The position numbers were made by a program, and so were the translations under genes. A stretch of DNA of 8,139 bases from Candidatus Ratteibacteria bacterium (GTDB taxonomy: Bacteria; CAIJMQ01): the NCBI GenBank assembly GCA_028715665.1, contig JAQURI010000064.1, forward strand, positions 1-8,139, given 5' to 3'. The notes below the pieces were generated by a model. It ran no database searches, had not been told where the DNA came from, and saw only the letters and a list, made by a program, of their open reading frames with translations. Of this stretch, positions 1 through 5,749 are shown one piece after another (the stretch's first letter is position 1; every line of letters starts with the position of its first letter).

Positions 1-834
1 CATCAATGCTTTTGAACCGGCATTTATAGCCGCTTGGAAAGGATATAACTCAACTGCTTTCATTCTCTTCTTACTTGCATGGACTACGTCGAGTACATCG
101 TGTGCATCGGTTGCGGAATCGCCTCTTCCCGGGAAATGCTTTATACTTGCAACCAGACCCGCATCTTGGAAACCTCTCATCAAAGCAACAGCATGTTTCG
201 CACAAGTTTCGGGGTCATCACTGAAGGACCTCACTCCGATTTCGGGGTTTTTCGGATTTATATTCACGTCGCATACCGGCGAATACATCTGTGTAACGCC
301 CATAGCGACTAATTGCGTGCCGATTGTCAAACCGACTTTATATGTCAGTTTCGTATCGCCGATTGCAGCCAAGCCCATCTGAGAAGGGAATTGCCGTATA
401 CCGCCTGCAGTATAATCATTTTTGAAATCGCCTTCGAAATCTATTGTCATATGCAGGGGAATACCGGAAGGTCTTGCCATCGCTATCCTCTGCAATTTAT
501 TCAAAGCTTCCGTATATTCTCCGGGAGTTATGCTGATACCGGGCGTAGAGTCATCAAAATAGGTATGAGCTATATCAAAATAGTCTTTCGGTTTATTAAA
601 ATTCTGGTCTATCTGTGAATTGCCCCAATAAAGGTTTTTGCAGGTTTCAAGCGTATAGGGCTCCAGACAAAGACCGCCCGCATGTAGTCTAGTAACTTGT
701 TCAATACCGCTGGGCGTCAACATTCCGCCGCGCCACGTGAACGTTAAAAGCTGGCCGACCTTTTCCGCTAAAGTCATCTTAGCCAGCTTTTTACTTACAA
801 ATGCGTCTCTTTTTGCATCAGCTTTTTTAACCAT
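1..834 (-). CDS. Glycoside hydrolase family 3, NagZ-like (3'-truncated by window)
   Basis: The first 278 residues of a GH3 glycosidase are visible; the rest lies beyond position 1. Seen: a TIM-barrel GH3 N-domain with IDFEG near residue 150, FPSQMGLAA, the SPVCDVN...NPEIGVRSF block, and KHFPGRGDSATDAH at 232-245. Known for NagZ-type GH3 enzymes: KHFPG binds substrate and a D-x-H pair (here D243 and H245) supplies the acid/base catalyst, which favours beta-N-acetylhexosaminidase over beta-glucosidase. The nucleophile Asp should lie beyond the window. About 60 residues between the first barrel strand and IDFEG are longer than in compact NagZ proteins. No signal peptide is visible (start MVKKADAKRD), so it is probably cytoplasmic. 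The ATG at 834-832 follows AAGGGAG (844-850) by 9 nt. It lies 25 nt after the PfkB kinase stop, so the two are probably co-transcribed. Substrate is inferred only. Confidence 0.88.
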   Translation of the reverse strand, partial: MVKKADAKRDAFVSKKLAKMTLAEKVGQLLTFTWRGGMLTPSGIEQVTRLHAGGLCLEPYTLETCKNLYWGNSQIDQNFNKPKDYFDIAHTYFDDSTPGISITPGEYTEALNKLQRIAMARPSGIPLHMTIDFEGDFKNDYTAGGIRQFPSQMGLAAIGDTKLTYKVGLTIGTQLVAMGVTQMYSPVCDVNINPKNPEIGVRSFSDDPETCAKHAVALMRGFQDAGLVASIKHFPGRGDSATDAHDVLDVVHASKKRMKAVELYPFQAAINAGSKALM

Positions 835-859
835 TTTTTATATCTCCCTTTTCTTTAGT

Positions 860-2077
860 TCAAGATTCCCATTTCCCGCGATTATCCGGTCCAACCCAAA
901 ATTCGCGTTCTTTCCTCCAGCCGGACTCGTTAATTGTCATATCTTTTGTCTTCCAGCCCGCTTTAATGCGTCTTGTTAGATCCTCGAAACCTTTATTCCA
1001 CGATAAACCGTCGGGCACGGTAACATTCATACTGCCTGCGGCGTTTGCGTAGCGTAAGCAATTCTCGATTGACATTCCGCGAACGAAAGCCGACAGGAAT
1101 CCGGCGATTGCCGAATCGCCTGAGCCAAGCGCGCCTACGAATTCCTCTTCCTGGTAAACAGGGAACCATAATTCGCGGTTTGCCCAGTTGTCTAAGTCCT
1201 TGCAATTAGCCGCGCCTAATCTCTTAAGCTGGTCTTTGTTGCCTGTTCGCAGATACAGTCCCCTGCAACCGCATTTTACCATGGCGATAGGTGTTCCCAT
1301 CTTAATCATGTCTTTGCCGAGGTCAGATATTTCCTTGACGCTCATATGGTCGAGAACGGTTTCCTTGGGCCCTAATTTATTTTTCTTTTCAATGAATTTG
1401 TCCTTATATAGAAAGTAGAAAATCTCTTCTGCGCTTGGGACCATAATATCTGAATACGGAATCCAGTCTGTAAGAATCGATTTCCAGTCACACTGACCTG
1501 CGGGACTGTTAATATCCGGAAGTGACAGGTCTAACACCGTCGTTGTTCCCATTTCCTTTGTCTTTTTGAGTATTTTTGTAAGCTCTGCGCCGTTGTTGTT
1601 GTAAATCTTTTTCATCCAGGGCGGATAGCCGAACAGCATCAGTTTTGATTTACCCACGAGGTCGAAATCCATGTCGTCATATCCGAAAGTATCATTTGCG
1701 CCGCAATGATGCAGATAAAATCTGTCTATTCCGGGAATACATATTGCAATTGTATATGATGTCGATTCTCCTTTGACCATTTTGATGCCTTTGAAATGGC
1801 CTTCGTGCTCTTCGTACCAGCAGATAATCTGTTTACCGAAATCGTCATCACCAACCTTGCCGATTAGTTCGGTTTTTACGCCGAGTCTTCGAATAGATAC
1901 ACCCGCATTGGTAACCGGACCGCCGCCTACAACTACGCATTTGCCCATATTAATCATCTTTCCGGGCACAAGGACGTCAGTCATTTTGTCGACTTTGTCC
2001 TTGATGGTGAAAGCCGGAATTAAGTCAAGGCAAGTATGTCCTGCAGCTACTATTTCAATATCTTTTTTAGGACTCAT
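860..2077 (-). CDS. PfkB/ribokinase-family carbohydrate kinase, long form
   Basis: A 405-residue sugar kinase of the PfkB family, transferring phosphate from ATP to a sugar or nucleoside hydroxyl. Seen: a start strand with D18 (GHTCLDLIP), the glycine-rich substrate loop GGGPVTNAG at 51-59 followed by RRLG and GKVGDDDFG, and the C-terminal ATP/anion-hole motif GALGSGDSA at 315-323 with the expected catalytic base D321. The family motif is usually DTxGAGD; here its first Asp is Gly315. At 405 residues it exceeds the usual 300-340, through an insertion around 218-250 and a Trp-rich tail (W360, W375, W387, W394, W403). The ATG at 2077 has AAGGAG (2085-2090) 7 nt upstream and a consensus promoter before that. 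It heads an operon with the GH3 glycosidase, so it may phosphorylate the sugar that enzyme releases (inference). The exact substrate cannot be told from sequence. Confidence 0.88.
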   Translation of the reverse strand: MSPKKDIEIVAAGHTCLDLIPAFTIKDKVDKMTDVLVPGKMINMGKCVVVGGGPVTNAGVSIRRLGVKTELIGKVGDDDFGKQIICWYEEHEGHFKGIKMVKGESTSYTIAICIPGIDRFYLHHCGANDTFGYDDMDFDLVGKSKLMLFGYPPWMKKIYNNNGAELTKILKKTKEMGTTTVLDLSLPDINSPAGQCDWKSILTDWIPYSDIMVPSAEEIFYFLYKDKFIEKKNKLGPKETVLDHMSVKEISDLGKDMIKMGTPIAMVKCGCRGLYLRTGNKDQLKRLGAANCKDLDNWANRELWFPVYQEEEFVGALGSGDSAIAGFLSAFVRGMSIENCLRYANAAGSMNVTVPDGLSWNKGFEDLTRRIKAGWKTKDMTINESGWRKEREFWVGPDNRGKWES

Positions 2078-2124
2078 TTAAAAACTCCTTTTATTGCCCG
2101 ATTTTTTGTAAAGTTGAAGTCGGC

Positions 2125-2154
2125 ATTATAGTATCTTTGATAATTTAATGTCAA
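2125..2154 (-). promoter_or_regulatory. Consensus sigma70-type promoter of the kinase-GH3 operon
   Basis: On the minus strand the -35 box is TTGACA (2149-2154) and the -10 box is TATAAT (2125-2130), both perfect matches, with an 18-nt spacer. Transcription should start near 2118, giving a leader of about 40 nt with AAGGAG before the kinase ATG. Inside the spacer is a small TATC-AAA-GATA inverted repeat (2132-2142 on plus), too short to call an operator. Confidence 0.82.
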
Positions 2155-2237
2155 GTTTATAATATCGAAACAGAAAGCTAACGGTGTTCGGTTATCGTTT
2201 GAAAAACTTTGATAGTCGTTTTTTGATTTATTTAGGC

Positions 2238-2260
2238 AAAAAACCTAAAACCGTTTTTAG
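2238..2260 (-). terminator. Weak intrinsic terminator after the phosphoesterase
   Basis: Reading the minus strand, the transcript forms CTAAAA-ACGG-TTTTAG (2260-2245), then one G and six T (2243-2238). It begins 18 nt after the phosphoesterase stop and ends before the next promoter, which fits a terminator. The stem is AT-rich and only 6 bp, so efficiency may be low. A competing 6-bp hairpin (TTTAGG/CCTAAA, 2231-2249) overlaps it. Confidence 0.5.
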
Positions 2261-2278
2261 TATTTGCGAAACCCGCGT

Positions 2279-3013
2279 TTATTCCCCGTTTTCCAGTCTC
2301 TGAGCAAGTCTTTCCGGCAGTCCCGCTTCGATAATTTTCTCTTGCGCCTTTTTTATATCGTATTCTACTCTTTTTATATCTATCGTTTGTGTTTCCTTGT
2401 CGTATATGCAGTAGCATGCTCTCGGATTGCCGTCTCTTGGTTGTCCTACACTTCCCACATTTATTAAGTATTTATAATCTTTTTGTATCTGAACGGTCTC
2501 CTCTTTTACGAATCTTATCGGTCCTTTGGTTCCTGAAGGTTCCAAAAAGGTGATTGGCATATGAGAATGCCCTACAAATAAGATTTTAGTTTCCTGTAAT
2601 TCTATACTTTTATGAGCCTGAAATGTTGAATAGATATAATGCCATTTCTCGGGATTTTCCAAAGTGGAATGCACCAGGGTTATGTCATCTATCTTTTTAA
2701 CTAAAGGGAATGATTTGAGAAACTCTTTGTCTTTCTCAGACAGTTGGTCTATTGTCCATTTTATTGCTTCTTGAGCATAAGAATTAAAACCTTCTATTGA
2801 AGTCAAATCAACCGCTCCCCAATCATGGTTTCCGACAACGGCCGTGCATTTTAATTTTTTGAAATCCGCGATGCATTCGCACGGATCGGCACCGTAACCC
2901 ACGATGTCTCCGACAAACAGATATTTATCGACCTTCTCTTTTTTTATCGCGCCTATTACTGCCCTGAAGGCTTCCAAATTACTGTGGATATCGGATATTA
3001 TTGCGTATTTCAT
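2279..3013 (-). CDS. Calcineurin-like metallophosphoesterase (YfcE/MJ0936-like)
   Basis: A 244-residue cytoplasmic dinuclear-metal phosphoesterase. Seen, in family order: DIH (D8, H10), GDIVGYG (D36) followed by ADPCEC, GNHD (61-64), a lone His in LVHST (H115), and GHSH (148-151). These are the complete set of metal ligands for this fold, so the enzyme should be active. INVGSVGQPRDGNPRA (184-199) is the characteristic C-terminal stretch of the subgroup that includes YfcE and MJ0936; the length is normal for the longer members. Family members act in vitro on phosphodiesters or phosphomonoesters, but the natural substrate is unknown and the neighbours do not reveal it. The start at MKYAIISDIH is fixed by the fold's first strand. 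It has no Shine-Dalgarno site: the leader ends in TTTAAAAAATT before ATG. A 15-bp hairpin separates it from the DUF5679 gene. Confidence 0.9.
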   Translation of the reverse strand: MKYAIISDIHSNLEAFRAVIGAIKKEKVDKYLFVGDIVGYGADPCECIADFKKLKCTAVVGNHDWGAVDLTSIEGFNSYAQEAIKWTIDQLSEKDKEFLKSFPLVKKIDDITLVHSTLENPEKWHYIYSTFQAHKSIELQETKILFVGHSHMPITFLEPSGTKGPIRFVKEETVQIQKDYKYLINVGSVGQPRDGNPRACYCIYDKETQTIDIKRVEYDIKKAQEKIIEAGLPERLAQRLENGE

Positions 3014-3028
3014 AATTTTTTAAATACT

Positions 3029-3087
3029 AAAAAAACACGGCAAATACCAGCGCGCTACTCTGAAATTGTAGTTTTCAGAGTAGCGCG
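3029..3087 (-). terminator. Perfect 15-bp hairpin after the DUF5679 gene, possible terminator
   Basis: The arms are 3051-3065 and 3073-3087: CGCGCTACTCTGAAA pairs perfectly with TTTCAGAGTAGCGCG around a 7-nt loop. It starts 27 nt after the zinc-ribbon stop codon. The nearest T run on the minus strand (seven T, 3035-3029) begins 15 nt past the stem instead of directly after it, so a standard intrinsic terminator is uncertain. It may instead stabilise or process the 3' end, or be a mobile palindromic repeat. The stem itself is certain; its role is not. Confidence 0.45.
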
Positions 3088-3114
3088 TTGAATAAAATTT
3101 CTAATAGCGGGAAA

Positions 3115-3255
3115 TCACTTGCCCAATATTTTAAACATACCTGTTCCGCAACTTGGGCATTTGCCTTTCATCGCTTTCCTTTTGTTCTTCAAAGTTACCT
3201 CTGTAGCACCCTTCATTTCCTTCTTTGCTTTGCACTTTACGCAATACCCTTCCAT
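3115..3255 (-). CDS. DUF5679-type small zinc-ribbon protein
   Basis: A 46-residue basic protein with two CxxC pairs, C5/C8 (YCVKC) and C33/C36 (CPSCG), about 25 residues apart, as expected for a single Zn ribbon. The pattern YCVKCKAKKEMK...G-CPSCGTGMFKI matches the DUF5679 family as I remember it; no function is established for that family. Between the knuckles lies a Lys-rich stretch (KNKRKAMKGK) that could contact nucleic acid (inference). The start is set by AGGAGG just ahead of ATG at 3255; the open frame extends 15 codons further upstream but that part has neither SD nor family similarity. It has its own promoter, a leader hairpin and a downstream hairpin, so it looks like an independently transcribed unit. 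No Cys residues are missing. Confidence 0.85.
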   Translation of the reverse strand: MEGYCVKCKAKKEMKGATEVTLKNKRKAMKGKCPSCGTGMFKILGK

Positions 3256-3257
3256 AA

Positions 3258-3265
3258 CTCCTCCT
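3258..3265 (-). promoter_or_regulatory. Strong Shine-Dalgarno site that fixes the DUF5679 start
   Basis: AGGAGG (3260-3265) continued by AG ends 2 nt before the ATG at 3255. It is the strongest ribosome site in the window and rules out the longer in-frame start at 3300. Several neighbouring genes have no such site. Confidence 0.85.
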
Positions 3266-3273
3266 TTTTGTAA

Positions 3274-3297
3274 TCCCGAGTGATTTCTATTTCGGGA
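3274..3297 (-). promoter_or_regulatory. Hairpin in the DUF5679 leader, just above the SD site
   Basis: TCCCGA (3292-3297 on the minus strand) can pair with TCGGGA (3274-3279) around a 12-nt loop. It lies in the predicted 5' leader and ends about 8 nt before AGGAGG. It could modulate ribosome loading or protect the 5' end. Only 6 bp are visible, so chance remains possible. Confidence 0.35.
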
Positions 3298-3337
3298 CAA
3301 TTTTAATTTTTATCCTTTTTATTTATACAACAGGTGA

Positions 3338-3366
3338 ATAATATACTTTTATTCAATCTTATGCAA
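3338..3366 (-). promoter_or_regulatory. Predicted sigma70-type promoter of the DUF5679 gene
   Basis: On the minus strand TTGCAT (3361-3366) stands 17 nt before TATTAT (3338-3343). The -10 matches 5 of 6 consensus bases and the -35 three of six. A start near 3331 would give a leader of about 75 nt containing the hairpin and the SD site. This is the best promoter-like pair in the spacer between the heptose kinase and the zinc ribbon. Confidence 0.5.
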
Positions 3367-3390
3367 TACTTGCCTCGCCAGTTTTCCTTG

Positions 3391-3420
3391 TCCGCCTATC
3401 TTCAGTGGCGGAAGCGGCGG
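3391..3420 (-). repeat. GC-rich short palindrome after the heptose kinase
   Basis: TCCGCC (3391-3396) and GGCGGA (3407-3412) form a 6-bp GC stem around a 10-nt loop, followed on plus by a second GCGGCGG (3414-3420). This GC-rich patch begins right next to the kinase stop codon and sits in a very AT-rich spacer. No T run follows on either strand, so it is not a typical intrinsic terminator. Its composition recalls the CCTGCC/GGCAGG stem at 6848-6870, suggesting a dispersed palindromic repeat family (inference). Confidence 0.45.
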
Positions 3421-3421
3421 G

Positions 3422-4456
3422 TTAATGTTTTATAGTTTCTGTTAATTCTTTACATGTCACGGCCGATGTGCCCGGTTTTCCTACTACGATACCTGCGGCA
3501 AAATTGGAAAGGACAGCTGCCTCTTTTAAAGAAGCGCCTGCAGACAGTGCCAGCGCAACCGTTGCGATTACAGTGTCGCCTGCCCCTGTTACATCATGAA
3601 TTTCTTTGCCTAATGAGGGGATGTGGCTTGCCTGATTATTTTCTAACAGTATCATCCCTTCTTCTCCGCAAGTGAGCAGAACGTTTTCACATAATAATCG
3701 TTCTTTAAGTTCATGTACTATTTTGGTTTTTGACATGTCCCCGGTTTTAGCCAATATTTGTAGAGCTTCTTTTAAATTAGGTTTTATTAGATAAGCGTTG
3801 CGGTAATATTGCATGTTTTTTAAAGTGGGGTCGACAAGCACGGGTATTTTTGATTTTTTGAATATATTCAAAGTCTCACTTAATAATTTTTTTGTCAACA
3901 GACCCTTGTCATAATCGGATATTACGACATAGTTTACTTTAGGAATACATTTTTTTATGTAATCCGTTATTTTTTTGTTGGAAAAGGAAGAGATTTCTTC
4001 ATTTGTTTCCCTGTCTAACCTTATCACTTGTTGCCAGTGGACGATGGCTCTTAATTTGTGCGTCGTGGGTCTTTTGTTTTCGGTTATTATTCCGCTTGTA
4101 TCCATGTCGGATTTTTCCATTAGTTTAAGTAATTCTTTTCCTTGCAAATCATTGCCTATGACTCCGGCAAGGAACGCTTTACCGCCGAGTGTTTTAATGT
4201 TATAGGCGACATTTGCTGCTCCGCCCAATGAAAGTTTCCTTTCCCCGTTTTTTATTTTTACCACCGGCACCGGTGCTTCGGGAGAAATTCTTTCTATTTT
4301 CCCAAAAAGAAATTCATCAAGCATCAAGTCACCGATTACCAGCACGCTTGCTTTTTTGAAGTTTTTTATAGTTTCGAATAATTTTCCGTTGTTAATTCGG
4401 CTTGTCCCGTTAGAAATTTTTACAGCACTATAACGGGAAAGATGTGTTTTTTTCAT
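3422..4456 (-). CDS. rfaE1: D-glycero-beta-D-manno-heptose-7-phosphate kinase (RfaE domain I)
   Basis: A 344-residue PfkB-fold kinase phosphorylating D-glycero-D-manno-heptose 7-phosphate at C1, an early step to ADP-heptose for the LPS inner core. Seen (numbered from ATG 4456): VLVIGDLMLDEFLFGKI near 38-54 leading into RISPEAPVPVV (56-66), which is characteristic of HldE/RfaE, then GGAANVA (78-84), RPTTHKLRA, HWQQVIRLDRE, and DVTGAGD (288-294) with the catalytic Asp. No cytidylyltransferase domain follows, so this is the one-domain HldA form and needs a separate adenylyltransferase not seen here. About 30 residues precede the fold, longer than usual. ATG 4456 lies 7 nt after the gamma-subunit stop; a GTG at 4489 would overlap that gene and add 11 residues. 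Neither has a clear SD, so translational coupling is likely. The start lies inside an inverted repeat. Confidence 0.9.
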   Translation of the reverse strand: MKKTHLSRYSAVKISNGTSRINNGKLFETIKNFKKASVLVIGDLMLDEFLFGKIERISPEAPVPVVKIKNGERKLSLGGAANVAYNIKTLGGKAFLAGVIGNDLQGKELLKLMEKSDMDTSGIITENKRPTTHKLRAIVHWQQVIRLDRETNEEISSFSNKKITDYIKKCIPKVNYVVISDYDKGLLTKKLLSETLNIFKKSKIPVLVDPTLKNMQYYRNAYLIKPNLKEALQILAKTGDMSKTKIVHELKERLLCENVLLTCGEEGMILLENNQASHIPSLGKEIHDVTGAGDTVIATVALALSAGASLKEAAVLSNFAAGIVVGKPGTSAVTCKELTETIKH

Positions 4457-4471
4457 TTTATTTCTAACGGG
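4406..4471. repeat. Inverted-repeat element across the gamma/kinase gene junction
   Basis: CCCGTTAGAAA (4406-4416) and TTTCTAACGGG (4461-4471) are perfect 11-nt inverted arms. A further TAACGGGAA at 4431-4439 repeats the 9 bases at 4465-4473. The element carries the stop codon of the gamma subunit (TAG, 4466-4464, within one arm) and the kinase ATG (4456-4454), and codes for the extra N-terminal residues of the kinase. In the mRNA the arm at 4406 could pair with either upstream copy, giving two mutually exclusive hairpins. Confidence 0.6.
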
Positions 4472-5006
4472 AAGAACCGATTTCTTCACCTTTTCTCAAT
4501 GCTTTAATATTTAAAGCTAAGATTTCTTTTGTTACTTTTGGGAAAGCACTGATTAGAGATTCTTCCAATTTTTTAAGCGGGATGATTTTGCTTTTTCCTA
4601 TGTATGCTCCCAAAGCAACCATATTTGCCATTTTTATTTGTCCCAACTCTTCTGCTATCTCTGTTGCTGGAATTTGTATGATGCGGATATCTTTTCTTGT
4701 AATTTTTCTTTCCAGAAGAGAAGAATTTACTATTAAAAGCCCGTTTTTGGCCAGGCGGGATTCGAATTTATTTAAAGAAGCGTTATTCATGATGATAAGA
4801 CTGCTGGGGGTTTCTATGGATGGTGAAGCTATTTCTCCCTCCGAAATTATTACAGAACAATTTGCGGTGCCGCCGCGCATTTCCGCGCCGTATGACGGTA
4901 TGAATGTTACGAATTTTTCATCTTTTAACGCGGCCCAGGCAAGAATTTTTCCCATTGTTACAATGCCCTGTCCGCCTGCACCCGCACAAATTATTTGTTC
5001 TTTCAT
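4464..5006 (-). CDS. 2-oxoacid:ferredoxin oxidoreductase, gamma subunit
   Basis: A 180-residue gamma (catalytic-domain) subunit of the PFOR/KorC/VorC family, a cytoplasmic partner of the alpha and beta subunits encoded just upstream. Seen: the N-terminal glycine loop GAGGQG (9-14), the family hallmark SYGAEMRGGTANC (38-50), and the terminal helical part MANMVALGAYIG. The length is typical for separate gamma subunits (about 175-190). The start ATG overlaps the beta stop codon as ATGA, so translation is coupled. An AGGAGA exists but 18 nt upstream, too far for a normal SD. The last residues (SSR) and stop codon fall within the inverted repeat described at 4406-4471. It could be named KorC or VorC; the gamma subunit itself does not decide the substrate. 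Confidence 0.92.
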   Translation of the reverse strand: MKEQIICAGAGGQGIVTMGKILAWAALKDEKFVTFIPSYGAEMRGGTANCSVIISEGEIASPSIETPSSLIIMNNASLNKFESRLAKNGLLIVNSSLLERKITRKDIRIIQIPATEIAEELGQIKMANMVALGAYIGKSKIIPLKKLEESLISAFPKVTKEILALNIKALRKGEEIGSSR

Positions 5007-5743
5007 TTTGTTAAATCTTTAATTTCTCCTAATGGATAATAAGGGACCATGTTTTTAGCGACCCAATCGTAAGACTGGATCGGGCTTAATTTCATATTTG
5101 TAGGACATGGAGATAAAACTTCTACCAAGGAAAATCCCATTTTTTTAATCTGCGTATCAAACGCTTTTCTTATATATTTTTTCAATGTTATTATGTTTTT
5201 CGGAGAGATGACCGTTTCTCTTGCCAAATAAACCGTGCCTTCCAGCGACTTAAGCATTTCGGGAACTCGTATGGGGAAACCCGCATATTTAGCTTCTCTT
5301 CCGAAAGGAGTAGTGTCGGTTTTTTGTTTAAGCAGAGTCGTGGGAGCCATTTGTCCGCCTGTCATACCGTAAACAGCATTGTTTACGAATATAGTCGTTA
5401 TGTTTTCGCCTCTTGCCGCCGTGTGGACTATTTCCCCGGTTCCTATTGCCGCCAAATCGCCGTCCCCCTGATAAGTGAATACTATTTTATCCGGCTGGAC
5501 TCTTTTTATTCCCGTTGCCACCGCCGGCGTTCTTCCGTGAGGCGCTTCTGCCATATCCATATCGAGATAATCGTATGCAAGAACGGCGCATCCGACCGGA
5601 GCAATACCGATTGTTATTTCTTTTATGCCGAGTTCATCTATAACTTCTGCAAGTATCCTATGAATAACGCCGTGTCCGCAGCCCGGACAATAATGTGTGA
5701 TGACATCTTTCATGGATTTTGGCAGCCCCAGTTTCTTTTCCAT
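5003..5743 (-). CDS. 2-oxoacid:ferredoxin oxidoreductase, beta (TPP-binding) subunit
   Basis: A 246-residue thiamine-pyrophosphate subunit. It carries out the decarboxylation half of the reaction 2-oxoacid + CoA + oxidised ferredoxin to acyl-CoA + CO2 + reduced ferredoxin. Seen: YCPGCGHG (18-25), whose cysteines contribute to the cluster in this family, GIAPVGC (46-52), and the TPP/Mg motif GDGD (93-96) ending in NN (121-122), then the YGMTGGQMAPTT loop (125-136). A further Cys is present in SPCPTN (211-216). The length matches KorB/VorA-type beta subunits. It starts 6 nt after the alpha stop with no SD (leader TATAAAAAATT), and ends with a 4-nt overlap into gamma. Substrate by context: branched-chain 2-oxoacids favoured, 2-oxoglutarate possible. 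Confidence 0.93.
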   Translation of the reverse strand: MEKKLGLPKSMKDVITHYCPGCGHGVIHRILAEVIDELGIKEITIGIAPVGCAVLAYDYLDMDMAEAPHGRTPAVATGIKRVQPDKIVFTYQGDGDLAAIGTGEIVHTAARGENITTIFVNNAVYGMTGGQMAPTTLLKQKTDTTPFGREAKYAGFPIRVPEMLKSLEGTVYLARETVISPKNIITLKKYIRKAFDTQIKKMGFSLVEVLSPCPTNMKLSPIQSYDWVAKNMVPYYPLGEIKDLTK

Positions 5744-5749
5744 AATTTT

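Noticed and set aside
79..618. Plus-strand open frames at 79-312 and 313-618
   Set aside because: They lie antisense to the GH3 gene, whose minus-strand frame shows clear family motifs throughout. They have no SD and resemble no protein.
3256..3300. Longer DUF5679 protein starting at 3300
   Set aside because: The added 15 residues overlap the leader hairpin and the SD site; AGGAGG directly precedes the ATG at 3255, where family similarity begins.
3391..3412. Intrinsic terminator after the heptose kinase
   Set aside because: The GC-rich stem is not followed by a T run on the minus strand.
4457..4489. GTG at 4489 as the heptose-kinase start
   Set aside because: It would overlap the gamma gene by 26 nt and lengthen an already long N-terminus. 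ATG 4456 is preferred, but with no SD at either site the longer form is not excluded.
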